Under the pieces are notes generated by a model. The model ran no database searches. It worked only from the letters and a program-made list of their open reading frames with translations, and had not been told where the DNA came from. From an uncultured Acidimicrobiaceae bacterium (lineage in GTDB: Bacteria > Actinomycetota > Acidimicrobiia > Spongiisociales > UBA5794), in the NCBI GenBank assembly GCA_947259365.1, contig CAMYMC010000030.1:1-64000 (forward strand): DNA of 64,000 nucleotides, given 5' to 3'. Positions 44,815-54,290 of this stretch are shown piece after piece (positions within the stretch are counted from its first letter, which is position 1; the number at the start of each line of letters is the position of its first letter). The translations under genes were made by a program, and so were the position numbers.

Positions 44815-46407
44815 TTGCAGACTGCAAGGGAGGGCAGCCTGCGATACGGCTTCATCATCGACCAGGACACGTGCATCGGCTGTCACGCCTGCACCGTCGC
44901 CTGCAAGACCGAGCACAACGTGCCGCTCGGGGTCAACAGGACGTGGGTGAAGTACGTCGAGAAGGGGGCCTGGCCGGATACGACCCGGTTCTTCTCCGTC
45001 ATGCGGTGCAACCACTGCACCCACGCGCCCTGCGTGACCATCTGCCCTACCCGGGCGCTGTACACGCGGTCCGACGGGATCGTCGATTTCGACACGTCGT
45101 TGTGCATCGGGTGCAAGTCGTGCATGCAGGCGTGTCCTTACGACGCCCTCTACATCGACCCCGGGGAGAACACGGCGCAGAAGTGCAACTACTGCGTCCA
45201 CCGGGTCGAGATCGGGCTCGAGCCCGCCTGCGTCGTCGTCTGCCCCGAGCGGGCCATCATCGCCGGTGACCTCGACAACCCGGCATCACGGATCGCCCGC
45301 CTGATCGCCGGGGAACGTCTCACCGTCCGTGCGCCGGACCAGGGCACCGGTCCCAACCTCTTCTACAAGGGCGTCGAGGAGGCGAACATCGACCCGCTGG
45401 CGGCGACGTCGCTCACCGGAGGTGGGATCTGGAGGGACACGGGGTCGGCGACGAACCCACCCGCGGTCGACCTCGGCGACGGAGCCCGGCCCGGCGGTGG
45501 AAGCGGGCCGGTCGTGGATCGATCCAACGGAGGGCCGCCACGCGTCGTCTACACGACCGACCACCCCGCATCGTGGGGGTGGAAAGTGTCGTCGTACTTC
45601 CTCACGAAGGGCATCGCAGCCGGGATCGTCCTGGCCCTCGCCATCGCGGTCCTCGCCGGCGCCTCCCTCGACTCGGGCTGGGCGCGCTGGGGCACCCCAC
45701 TCGTCTCCGCCGTCTTCCTCGCCCTCACCGGGGCCCTCCTCGTCGCCGACCTGAAGCGACCGGACCGGTTCCACTACCTCCTCCTCAGGGGAAACCCGCG
45801 CTCTTGGCTCGTCCGCGGCGCATGGATCCTCACCTTCTACGGCGCCGTGCTCGGTCTCTGGGGCGCCGCCGGCATCGTCGACGCCGACCGGGTGCTCGTC
45901 GTCCTCGTCTGGGTCGCGGTTCCGCTTGCTCTCGCCACCGCCGGTTACACCGCGTTCCTCTTCGGCCAGGCGGAGGGCCGCGACCTGTGGCAGAGCCCAA
46001 CGCTGTTGTGGCACATGGTCGCCGGCGCGTTCGCCGTCGGCGGAGGCTCCGGTCTCGTCGCCGCGCTCGTGCTCGACCTCGAACCGCTGCTCGAGGACGC
46101 ATACGCGTGGGCGATGCTGGGCGGCGCCGCCGCCCTCGGCGTCATCGCCCTCGCCGAGCATTTCAGCCGCCACCCCACGAGCCGGATCGAGGCCGCGATG
46201 CACCACATGACCCGGGGCCGCTGGGGACCGCAGTGGTGGGTCGGCGGCCAGCTCATCGGTGTCGAGATCCCCATCCTCGCCGCGGCGATGACCCTCGCCG
46301 GCGGACCGGTCGCCATCGGCGCCGCCGGAGGCATCGCCGCCGCGGCGGGGCTGTGGCTCGCCGACGATGCGTTCGTGCAAGCCGGCCAGAGCGTGCCCCT
46401 GTCATGA
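44815..46407 (+). CDS. Fused four-cluster ferredoxin subunit plus NrfD-like membrane subunit
   Basis: Up to 530 residues. The N-terminal ~190 residues carry four 4Fe-4S Cys clusters (CIGCHACTVACK, CNHCTHAPCVTICP, CIGCKSCMQACP, CNYCVHRVEIGLEPACVVVCP). The C-terminal ~280 residues are an NrfD/PsrC-type membrane domain with about eight helices. In most complex iron-sulfur molybdoenzymes these are separate B and C subunits. TTG 44815 is the upstream limit. CTG 44839 is probably the real start, because AAGGGAGGG lies before it and the family N-terminus (M)RYGFIIDQD begins there. It passes electrons between the quinone pool and the next gene's product. Confidence 0.88.
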   Translation: MQTAREGSLRYGFIIDQDTCIGCHACTVACKTEHNVPLGVNRTWVKYVEKGAWPDTTRFFSVMRCNHCTHAPCVTICPTRALYTRSDGIVDFDTSLCIGCKSCMQACPYDALYIDPGENTAQKCNYCVHRVEIGLEPACVVVCPERAIIAGDLDNPASRIARLIAGERLTVRAPDQGTGPNLFYKGVEEANIDPLAATSLTGGGIWRDTGSATNPPAVDLGDGARPGGGSGPVVDRSNGGPPRVVYTTDHPASWGWKVSSYFLTKGIAAGIVLALAIAVLAGASLDSGWARWGTPLVSAVFLALTGALLVADLKRPDRFHYLLLRGNPRSWLVRGAWILTFYGAVLGLWGAAGIVDADRVLVVLVWVAVPLALATAGYTAFLFGQAEGRDLWQSPTLLWHMVAGAFAVGGGSGLVAALVLDLEPLLEDAYAWAMLGGAAALGVIALAEHFSRHPTSRIEAAMHHMTRGRWGPQWWVGGQLIGVEIPILAAAMTLAGGPVAIGAAGGIAAAAGLWLADDAFVQAGQSVPLS

Positions 46408-46414
46408 CGTCACG

Positions 46415-49180
46415 ATGGACGAGGAGCGGATCACCGTGATCGACGATCAGCAGCCGATCGAGATCCCCAGGCTCGTCCCCCCCGGGGAGCTCACGAGCTT
46501 TCCGCCGGCCGACCGGTGGGACGACTGGGAGGAGTACGACGCCGAGGCGTGGCCGCGCAAGGTCAAACGCCGCTACCGGCTCGTCCCGACGACGTGTTTC
46601 AACTGCGAGTCGGCGTGCGGCCTCCTCGCCTACATCGACCGGGACACCGGGATCGTGCGCCGCTTCGAGGGCAACCCCGCCCACCCCGGCTCACGCGGCA
46701 GAAACTGCGCCAAGGGCCCCGCCACCCTCAACCAGATGTACGACCCCGACCGGATCCTTCACCCGCTGCGGCGGTCCGGTCCGCGCGGCTCGGGGAGCTG
46801 GGAGCGGGTGAGCTGGGACGAGGCGCTCGACGACATCGCGGCCCGGATGCGCACCGCACTCGGCGAAGGCCGCCACGACGAGATCATGTATCACGTGGGA
46901 CGGCCCGGCGAGGACGGGTTCATGGACCGCACCCTCAAGACGTGGGGGGTCGACGGGCACAACTCCCACACGAACATCTGCTCGGCGGGGGCCCGCACCG
47001 GCTACGCGATGTGGATGGGCTACGACCGCCCGTCCGCCGACTTCGCCAACGCCGCGTTCATCCTCCTGCTGTCGAGCCATCTCGAGACCGGCCACTACTT
47101 CAACCCCCACGCGCAACGGATCATGGAGGGCAAACAGGCCGGCGCCAAGATCGCGACCATCGACCCGCGCCTGTCCAACACGGCGTCGCTGTCCGACATC
47201 TGGCTCTCGCCGTGGCCCGGCACCGAGCCGGCCATCTTCCTCGCCATCGCCCGTCACCTCCTCGAAACCGACGCCGTCGATCGCGGCTTCGTCCGCAGGT
47301 GGGTCAACTGGGAACAGACCCTGTCGCTGCGCCACCCGGAGCGGCCGAAGTCGTTCGAGTCGTTCATCGAGCTCCTGCGCGAGACGTACGACGAGTGCAC
47401 CTTCGAGTGGGCCGCCTCCGAATGCGGCGTGCCCGCAGACCGGATCCGGGCCGTCGCCGACGAGGTCGCCAGGGCCGGGCGCCGGTTTGCGTCCCACACC
47501 TGGCGGGCCACCGGATCGGGCAACCTCGGCGGGTGGCAGGCCGCCCGCACCCTGTGGCTGCTCCACGTCCTCACCGGCTCCGTCGGCACGAAGGGGGGAA
47601 CCTCGCCGAACGGCTGGGCCAAGTTCAAGCCGGCGCACTGGAATGCCCCCCCGCCACACGACCGATGGAACGAGCTGCTGTGGCCGGCCGAGTACCCGTT
47701 TGCCCATCACGAGATGTCGTTCCTCCTCCCCTACTTCCTCAAGGAGGGGCGGGGCAAGCTCGACGTGTACTTCACCCGGGTCTACAACCCGGTGTGGACG
47801 AACCCCGACGGGTTCTCGTGGATCGAGGTCCTCACCGACGAGGAACTGGTCGGACTCCACGTCGCCCTCACCCCCACCTGGTCGGAGACGGCGTGGTATG
47901 CCGACTATGTCCTCCCGATGGGGGTGGGCTCGGAGCGCCACGACACCCACTCCTACGAGACGCACGCGGCGCAGTGGATCGGGTTCCGCCAGCCGGTGCT
48001 GCGGGTCGCCGCCGAGCGGGAGGGACGCAGCGTCGAGCGCAGCTACGAGACGAACCCGGGAGAGGTGTGGGAGGAGACCGAGTTCTGGATCGACCTGTCG
48101 TGGCGCATCGACCCGGACGGGTCGTTGGGCATCAAGGAGTGGTTCGCCTCACCGAACGACCCGGACCGCCCCGTCAGCGTCGACGAGTACTACGGCTGGA
48201 TGTTCGAGAACTCGGTGCCCGGCCTTCCCGGGGCCGCCGCCGCCGAGAGCCTCACCCCGCTCGGGTACATGCGCAAGTACGGCGCCTTCGAGGTCGCCCG
48301 CGACGTGTACGAGGTCCACGAGCGCCCCGCGACGAAGGACGCCGGGGTGGAGGTCGGCGGCACCCGCCTCACCGGGTTCACCTCGGAGTCCCGGCTGCTG
48401 GAGTGGTGGTCGAAGACGATGGACGACTGGGGTTGGGACGACGCCGCGATCCCTACCTACCTCCGCACCCACGTCCACTGGAGGGACATCGACCTCGACG
48501 GCGACGAGCGGATCCTCCTGCCGATCTTCCGCCTTCCCACCCTCATCCACACCCGCTCCGGCAACGCCAAGTACCTCTACGAGATCAGCCACGGCCACCC
48601 CTTGTGGGTCCACCCCGGTGATGGCGAGGCGCTCGGGATCGACACCGGAGACCTGGTGCGGGTGACGACCGAGACCGGGCACTTCGTGATCCGGGCGTGG
48701 AGGACGGAGGGGATCCGGCCCGGCGTCGTCGCCGCATCCCATCACCTCGGCCGATGGCGGCTCTCCGATGCCATGGGCAACGAACGATGGTCCTCGGCGC
48801 TCGTCGAGATCGACCGGCCCGGCGACCGGACGTGGCGGCTTCGTCACACCAAGGGCATCGAGCCGTTCCCATCGGACGATCCGGACAGCGAGCGGATCTG
48901 GTGGAGCGACGCCGGCGTCCACCAGAACCTCGCCTTCCCGCCGCACCCGGACCCCGTCTCGGGCATGCACGCCTGGCACCAGCGGGTGAGGATCGGCCCG
49001 GCCCAGCCGGGAGATCGGTACGGCGACGTCGTCGTCGACACGGAGCGCTCGTTTGCGATCTACCGGGAGTGGCTCGATCTCACCCGACCCGGACCCGGAC
49101 CCGGCGGCCTTCGCCGGCCCCTGTGGCTCAACCGGCCGGTGAAGCCGACACCGGAGGCATACCGGGCGCATCGGGAATAG
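46415..49180 (+). CDS. Molybdopterin oxidoreductase, catalytic subunit (Psr/Soe-like)
   Basis: 921 residues of the DMSO-reductase family. The N-terminal 4Fe-4S motif has Cys61, Cys64, Cys68 and Cys98 (CFNCESAC ... GRNCAKG). A molybdenum-binding region follows (NICSAGARTGY), and a C-terminal dinucleotide-binding domain (GNAKYLYEISHGHPLWVHP, DTGDLVRVTTETG). No Tat signal is visible, so it should face the cytoplasm, as SoeA-type sulfite dehydrogenases do. It starts 7 nt after the ferredoxin/NrfD gene. Sulfite, polysulfide or another oxoanion are possible substrates; sequence alone does not decide. Confidence 0.88.
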   Translation: MDEERITVIDDQQPIEIPRLVPPGELTSFPPADRWDDWEEYDAEAWPRKVKRRYRLVPTTCFNCESACGLLAYIDRDTGIVRRFEGNPAHPGSRGRNCAKGPATLNQMYDPDRILHPLRRSGPRGSGSWERVSWDEALDDIAARMRTALGEGRHDEIMYHVGRPGEDGFMDRTLKTWGVDGHNSHTNICSAGARTGYAMWMGYDRPSADFANAAFILLLSSHLETGHYFNPHAQRIMEGKQAGAKIATIDPRLSNTASLSDIWLSPWPGTEPAIFLAIARHLLETDAVDRGFVRRWVNWEQTLSLRHPERPKSFESFIELLRETYDECTFEWAASECGVPADRIRAVADEVARAGRRFASHTWRATGSGNLGGWQAARTLWLLHVLTGSVGTKGGTSPNGWAKFKPAHWNAPPPHDRWNELLWPAEYPFAHHEMSFLLPYFLKEGRGKLDVYFTRVYNPVWTNPDGFSWIEVLTDEELVGLHVALTPTWSETAWYADYVLPMGVGSERHDTHSYETHAAQWIGFRQPVLRVAAEREGRSVERSYETNPGEVWEETEFWIDLSWRIDPDGSLGIKEWFASPNDPDRPVSVDEYYGWMFENSVPGLPGAAAAESLTPLGYMRKYGAFEVARDVYEVHERPATKDAGVEVGGTRLTGFTSESRLLEWWSKTMDDWGWDDAAIPTYLRTHVHWRDIDLDGDERILLPIFRLPTLIHTRSGNAKYLYEISHGHPLWVHPGDGEALGIDTGDLVRVTTETGHFVIRAWRTEGIRPGVVAASHHLGRWRLSDAMGNERWSSALVEIDRPGDRTWRLRHTKGIEPFPSDDPDSERIWWSDAGVHQNLAFPPHPDPVSGMHAWHQRVRIGPAQPGDRYGDVVVDTERSFAIYREWLDLTRPGPGPGGLRRPLWLNRPVKPTPEAYRAHRE

Positions 49181-49223
49181 CGACGCGGCGGGGACGCCGA
49201 TACCCGGCGGGTAACGTCACGGC

Positions 49224-49949
49224 GTGCTCCCCATCGCCATCCTCCAGCACGGCGACGAGGTCCCGCCGGGGTACCTCGGCGGAGTCCTCGAGGACTCCGC
49301 CACGCCGTTTCGGGTCTTCCCCCTTCACACCGGCGCAACCCTCCCCGGCGTGGAAGGGTGGTCCGCCGTCGTCTCGCTCGGCGGGATCATGGGAGCGTAC
49401 GAGGAGGAGCATTACCCGTTTCTTCACGCCGAGAAGCAGCTGATCCGCGACGCGGTCGCTGCCGCGGTCCCGGTGCTCGGGATCTGCCTCGGCTGCCAGG
49501 TCATCGCCGATGCGCTCGGCGGCCGCGCCTATAAGGCCGAGCATCCCGAGGTGGCATTCGCCACGCTGACCCACGTCAACGCCGGCGATCCCGTCCTCTG
49601 TGAGCTCGACGGCCCCGTCGTCGTGTTCCACGAGGACACGTGGGACCCGCCGCCGGGCACCGCCGTCCTCGCCCACTCGGACCGGTACCCGCAGGCATTC
49701 CGCACCGGCTCGGCACTCGGCATCCAACCCCACCCCGAGGCGACGCCCGAGATGGTCGAGCGCTGGCTCGACACGCCACGGGGCCGGGCCGAGGCGGAGG
49801 CGGCCGGTGCCGACCCGGCCCGGTTCCTGGAGCGGCTGCGAGGCGCCCGGCACACCGGAGAGGACCTCGCCCGGCGCCTCTTCGGTGCCTGGCTCGAGGA
49901 AGTTCGCCGCGCCGGGGGCGGGGCCGGGGCGGGCGGCGCCTCGACGTAG
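49224..49949 (+). CDS. Class I glutamine amidotransferase-like protein
   Basis: 241 residues from GTG 49224. The triad is visible: Cys in LGICLGCQVIADALGG and the His/Glu pair in GIQPHPEATPE. The LSLGGIMGAYEE-type oxyanion strand is present. It resembles stand-alone GMP-synthase-like amidotransferases that release ammonia from glutamine or cleave gamma-glutamyl bonds. No synthetase partner is adjacent. The C-terminal tail is Gly/Ala-rich. Confidence 0.88.
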   Translation: MLPIAILQHGDEVPPGYLGGVLEDSATPFRVFPLHTGATLPGVEGWSAVVSLGGIMGAYEEEHYPFLHAEKQLIRDAVAAAVPVLGICLGCQVIADALGGRAYKAEHPEVAFATLTHVNAGDPVLCELDGPVVVFHEDTWDPPPGTAVLAHSDRYPQAFRTGSALGIQPHPEATPEMVERWLDTPRGRAEAEAAGADPARFLERLRGARHTGEDLARRLFGAWLEEVRRAGGGAGAGGAST

Positions 49950-50005
49950 ACGCCCGGAGAGGGGACAATCCCGGGGCGGAGACGCTCCGCACGGAGGGAG
50001 GAGAC

Positions 50006-52726
50006 GTGCCCGGCGCCGTGACGGTCCTCGAGCCCATCGCCGCCGACCCGCGCCGCGGCGTCCGCCCGCCTCCCCCGCCCCCGGCCTCGCCCACACCGGT
50101 GCTCGTCCTTGCCGCCGCCGGCGCCGTCGCGCTCGCCGGCTTCCTCGCCGGGGTGGCGCTCCCCGAACCCGCTCCCGACACCCCGCCACCGGCACCGCCC
50201 GCCGCCGTCGAGCCGGACACCCTTCCGATCAGCAGCGAAGCTCCGGGGGGGCGCGTCGGCCCGTACCCGCTGATGTGGAACAAGGTGGCGGGGCTCGACC
50301 GCGGGGGCATCGAGATCGCCGACATGCTCGTCGTCGACGAACTGCTCGTCGTCGCCGGTCGCGACGGACGCGATGCAGCGATCTGGATCACGACGCTTTC
50401 GGGGTTCAACCCTGCGCTGTCCGGGCCGACCGACGTCTTCGTCGCCGGCGACGGCCCGGCCCGGGAGATCCACGCCCTGGCCGGGGACGGGTCGGGGATG
50501 ATTGCAGTCGGTGCGATCGGGGCCCGGCCGGCGATCTGGCTGGGTGCGTCCCCCGACTCGTGGCGGCTCGTGTCGCCCGACGAGAGCGGCTTCGATCTCT
50601 CTCTCGTGCTCGTCGACGTGGCGAAGCGGCCCGGAGGCGCCGCAGTCGCCGTCGCCGCCGGCCCCGGTGACACCACCGAGCTGTGGGCATCGGAAGACGG
50701 GCGGCGCTGGAGACGCGCCGAGACGCCCAACGGAGTGCGTCCGGTCCGCGTCGTCGTCCACGGTGAGGCGTTCTTCGCCGCCGGATCCATTCCCGGCGAT
50801 GGCACCCCGGCGCCGGCGGCGTGGCGATCAGTCGATGGACAGACCTGGACCACGATGCCGGGAATGGATGCCGCCTGGGCGGGCGGTGCCGTCACCGACC
50901 TCACCGCAACGCCGGAGGGTCTCGTCGCCGTCGGGGTCGCGTTCACCGACGCCGATCGGCTCGACCGCGCCGCCGTGTGGGCCAGCGCCGACGGCGAGGA
51001 GTGGGTGCCGCGAGCGCTCGACGAGGATGCGTTGCGTCCCCGGCGGACCGTCGTCGAAGTCGAGGCGGTCGAACGGGTCCGCGACGAGTGGCGGGCGACG
51101 ATCGACGGGCCTGGGGGCATCGTGACCATCCGCAGCGGCACCGTCGCCCCCGGGGTCGCCCTCGAGGACGTCGCCCGTGACGCGGCCGGCTTCCGCGCCG
51201 GGGACCGCCGCATCGACGTCACAGTCGGCGACGAGCTCGCGCTGTCGGGGTCCCGCTTCATGACGGGGCTCGCGCCGTACGGATCCAGGCTCGTCGCCGT
51301 GGGGACGGACGTGGCGCCTGCGACCCGGGAGACGACTCCGATGGTGTGGTCCAGTGACGACGGCGGGGCGACGTGGGAGGCGAGCGCCGTCGGCGAGGGC
51401 GGCGTCGACCTGCTGGGCGGGCTCGTGCCGTACGGCGACGTGCTGCTCGCCACCGGGTCCGGGCCCGACGGGGGCGGCTCCCAGCTCTGGATCGCGGAGC
51501 CCGACACCGCCGCCGTCGAGGCCGCGGCCATCGCGACCGTCGAGCGCTTCGCCGTGCTCGTCGACCGCGGCTTCACCCACACGGTCGTCGACATGCTCGC
51601 CGCCGACCTGCCACTGGAGCCCGACCTGGGAAGGTCGGCCTGGCCGGGACTGCCCACCTCGCCGCGCTTCTGGCAGGAGGATGCCGGGCACCTCGACCTC
51701 GACACCGACGCCGTGGTCGACTTCGTTGGCTACGCCGTCACCGCCCCCGGCCTCGTCCTGCTGTCCGACTGCACCGCCCGGGTACGCGCCGCCACCGACG
51801 CCCGGGCGGCGGTCCACTGTGACTTCGAGACCAGGCGCACCGTGCTCGAGCCGCTCGGCATCCCCTCGACGTCGGGGAGGCTCGCCGTCGCTCTCTCGAA
51901 CGGCGCGATCGCAGACATCACGCTCGACGGCGGAGCCCAGCTCCGGGTCTGGGAGCGGCTCTCGCGCTGGGCCGCAACGCACCAGACAGAGACCTGGGCA
52001 CGCGGGTTCGACGCCGGGCCGGCTCCGGCGCCGCGCTACACGCCGGCCGCGGCCGCCGCGCATTTCGAGGCGGCTGAGGCCCTTGCCGCGGCCGCCCTCG
52101 CCCCGGGGCCACCTCGTCCGATCGCGACGCCGTTCGGCCCGGCCCGGGTCCGCCTCGTCGCCGACACCACGGCCCCGGGTTCGCTCGAGACCGTCCAGGC
52201 GATCGACGACGGGTTCGTCGGCTTCGACCGCGCCGGGCTGTGGACCACGTCCGACGGGGTGCGGTGGACTGCGGTCCCCGTCCCCGACGACGTGGGTGAG
52301 ATCGTCGCCGTGGTCCCCGGAGAGGAAACAACGAGCGTCGTTGCGCAATCGGGCGATACCCGGACGATCTGGCGGGCCGATGCGGAGTGGCGCTGGGAGC
52401 GAGTCCCGGCGCTACCCGACGACAACGAGGAGGCGGTCGCAGCGCCCGTCCTCTCCGGCGTCGGGCCGCTCACCGGGCTCGCCTCCGGGCACCTCGGCCA
52501 CGTGGCGTGGGGTTCGGGTCCCGACCCGGTGCTGCTCTGGTCGGCGGACGGGAGGGTCTGGGAGCCGCCGCGTTTCGAGCTGCCCCTGGGACCGATCGAA
52601 ACCGGGATCACGGTGCGCTGGGTCGTGGTGGGTGACGACACCATCGTCGTGGGGCTCCATCCCCCGATCAGGGCCCTGTTCAGCGCCGAGACGCTCGTCC
52701 TCATCGTCGAACTCGTCGACGGCTGA
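50006..52726 (+). CDS. Large membrane-anchored extracytoplasmic protein with propeller-like repeats
   Basis: 906 residues from GTG 50006, with GGAGG upstream. A Pro-rich cytoplasmic stretch (RPPPPPPASPTP) is followed by one transmembrane helix (VLVLAAAGAVALAGFLAGVAL) and a Pro-rich linker, so most of it is outside the cell. Repeats with W/S-x-D-G elements (SEDGRRWRRAETP, SVDGQTWTTMPG, SADGEEWVPRAL, SSDDGGATWEAS, TSDGVRWTAVPV, SADGRVWEPP) resemble BNR/Asp-box sialidase-type propeller blades. Around residues 500-650 lies a non-repeat domain. No catalytic function is evident; binding or sensing is possible. Confidence 0.75.
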   Translation: MPGAVTVLEPIAADPRRGVRPPPPPPASPTPVLVLAAAGAVALAGFLAGVALPEPAPDTPPPAPPAAVEPDTLPISSEAPGGRVGPYPLMWNKVAGLDRGGIEIADMLVVDELLVVAGRDGRDAAIWITTLSGFNPALSGPTDVFVAGDGPAREIHALAGDGSGMIAVGAIGARPAIWLGASPDSWRLVSPDESGFDLSLVLVDVAKRPGGAAVAVAAGPGDTTELWASEDGRRWRRAETPNGVRPVRVVVHGEAFFAAGSIPGDGTPAPAAWRSVDGQTWTTMPGMDAAWAGGAVTDLTATPEGLVAVGVAFTDADRLDRAAVWASADGEEWVPRALDEDALRPRRTVVEVEAVERVRDEWRATIDGPGGIVTIRSGTVAPGVALEDVARDAAGFRAGDRRIDVTVGDELALSGSRFMTGLAPYGSRLVAVGTDVAPATRETTPMVWSSDDGGATWEASAVGEGGVDLLGGLVPYGDVLLATGSGPDGGGSQLWIAEPDTAAVEAAAIATVERFAVLVDRGFTHTVVDMLAADLPLEPDLGRSAWPGLPTSPRFWQEDAGHLDLDTDAVVDFVGYAVTAPGLVLLSDCTARVRAATDARAAVHCDFETRRTVLEPLGIPSTSGRLAVALSNGAIADITLDGGAQLRVWERLSRWAATHQTETWARGFDAGPAPAPRYTPAAAAAHFEAAEALAAAALAPGPPRPIATPFGPARVRLVADTTAPGSLETVQAIDDGFVGFDRAGLWTTSDGVRWTAVPVPDDVGEIVAVVPGEETTSVVAQSGDTRTIWRADAEWRWERVPALPDDNEEAVAAPVLSGVGPLTGLASGHLGHVAWGSGPDPVLLWSADGRVWEPPRFELPLGPIETGITVRWVVVGDDTIVVGLHPPIRALFSAETLVLIVELVDG

Positions 52727-52780
52727 GGACGCGAACGCCGGGGCGGCAGCGCGATTCCGCCCCGCCGGTAGCCTGCGACG

Positions 52781-54265
52781 GTGGTCATCCGGCTCGTCGC
52801 CCCCTGCGTCGTCGTGCTCGTCGGCCCATCGGGGTCCGGCAAGTCGACATGGGCGGCGAAGCACTTCGCCCGCAACGAGATCGTCTCGTCCGATGCGTTG
52901 CGCGCCTCCGTCGGCCTCGGTCCCTACGACCAGAAGGCCTCGGAAGATGCGTTCGCAGCCCTCGACCTCATACTGTCGCGAAGGCTGGCGCGCCGGCTCA
53001 CCACCGTCATCGACACGCTCGGGTTCGACGACGACCTGCGCCGCAACGCCATCGAGGCGGCCCGGACCACCGGCATGGCGGCGTACGCGATCGGCTTCGA
53101 CACCCCGCCCGCCGAGTGCCGTGCCCGCAACAAGCGACGGACCCGGCCCGTTCCCGCCCGGGTCCTGACCCGTCAGATCGAGCGATGGGCGGAGATCAAG
53201 GGCCGCCTCGAGGCAGAGGCGTTCGACGGCGTCTTCACCGCCGGCGACGCCGTCGCTCTCGTCCCGCCGGTCTTCTCCGACGCACCCGCCGCCGCCCGCC
53301 GCCAATGGGAGGCACCGCTCCCGCTCGAGTTCGGGATCCAGGTGTCCCGCTTCGACTTCGGAGATGGGCCGGAGGAGATCCGCAGCCACCTGCGAAACAT
53401 CGCTCGGCGCGCCGAGGATGCCGGGTTCCGGAGCCTCTGGGTGATGGACCACTTCGTCCAGATCCCCCAGATCGGCCCGGTGTGGCACGACATGCTGGAG
53501 AGCTACACCACGCTCGGCTACCTCGCCGGGGTCACGGAGCGGATCCGCCTCGGCACGCTCGTGACCGCGGCCGGGTACCGCAACCCTGCGCATCTCGCCA
53601 AGATCGTCGCCACGCTCGACGTCCTCAGCGGCGGCCGAGCGATCTGCGGGCTCGGTGCCGGCTGGTTCCGCCGAGAAGCCGAGGCGTACGGGTTGCCGTT
53701 TCCCGGCGCCCGCAGCCGTCTCGACCTCCTCGAGGACGCGCTGCGGCTCCTCCCCATGATGTGGGGACCGGGGAGCCCCGGGTTCGAGGGCAAGCTGATC
53801 CGGGTGCCCGAGGCGATCTGCTATCCCCGTCCCGTCCAGGACCGCATCCCGATCCTCGTCGGCGGGCAGGGAGAGCGCCGCACGCTGCGCCTCGTCGCCG
53901 AACTCGCAGACATGTGCAACCTCTTCGGCGACGCAGCGACGGTGCGCGCCAAGATCGGGGCGCTCGAGCGCCACTGCGCAGACGTCGACCGCGATCCGGC
54001 CGAGATCACGGTCACCCATCTCGGGCCGGCCCTCGTCGGTAGAACCCGCGACGACGTCGACTCGCTCGTCGCCGGTCTCAGCCCGGCAGACGCAGACCGG
54101 CGCGCCGCAGCCGCCTCGCTGAACGCCGGCACCGTCGCCGACCACATCGGGCGATTTCGCGAGCTCGCGGATGCCGGCGTGCGCCACGCCATCGTCGCCT
54201 TGCCGGACCCGGCGTCGCCGGAGGCCATCGAGCGGGTCGGTGAGATCGTCGCCGCCTTCGGGTGA
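52781..54265 (+). CDS. Fusion: P-loop kinase (AAA_33) plus LLM/F420-class oxidoreductase
   Basis: 494 residues from GTG 52781. Residues ~1-160 are a small P-loop kinase-like domain with Walker A GPSGSGKSTWA and a T4-kinase-like lid (RARNKRRTRPVP). Residues ~185-494 are a luciferase-like monooxygenase domain (EFGIQVSRFDFG, FRSLWVMDHF, RIRLGTLVTAAGYRNPA, DVLSGGRAICGLGAGW, PILVGGQGERRTLRLVAE) of the F420-dependent subfamily. The join is continuous with no stop or frameshift. What couples a kinase to an F420 oxidoreductase is unknown. Confidence 0.85.
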   Translation: MVIRLVAPCVVVLVGPSGSGKSTWAAKHFARNEIVSSDALRASVGLGPYDQKASEDAFAALDLILSRRLARRLTTVIDTLGFDDDLRRNAIEAARTTGMAAYAIGFDTPPAECRARNKRRTRPVPARVLTRQIERWAEIKGRLEAEAFDGVFTAGDAVALVPPVFSDAPAAARRQWEAPLPLEFGIQVSRFDFGDGPEEIRSHLRNIARRAEDAGFRSLWVMDHFVQIPQIGPVWHDMLESYTTLGYLAGVTERIRLGTLVTAAGYRNPAHLAKIVATLDVLSGGRAICGLGAGWFRREAEAYGLPFPGARSRLDLLEDALRLLPMMWGPGSPGFEGKLIRVPEAICYPRPVQDRIPILVGGQGERRTLRLVAELADMCNLFGDAATVRAKIGALERHCADVDRDPAEITVTHLGPALVGRTRDDVDSLVAGLSPADADRRAAAASLNAGTVADHIGRFRELADAGVRHAIVALPDPASPEAIERVGEIVAAFG

Positions 54266-54290
54266 TCCGCGTCGCACCGCGGCGGGTCAC
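54262..54290. terminator. Convergent hairpin across two stop codons
   Basis: GTGATCCGC (54262-54270) pairs with GCGGGTCAC (54282-54290), nine pairs including one G-T wobble. It spans the stop of the fusion gene and the stop of the opposing membrane-protein gene. It probably serves as a two-way terminator. Confidence 0.5.

Noticed and set aside
44812-44828. TACGTTGCAGACTGCAA as an operator-like element
   Set aside because: Lacks the CAATCG core and the spacing differs; it overlaps the start of the ferredoxin-NrfD gene.
50505-50530. GATTGCAGTC resembling half of the LacI-type operator
   Set aside because: Lies inside a coding region, only one half-site matches, and there is no start codon nearby.
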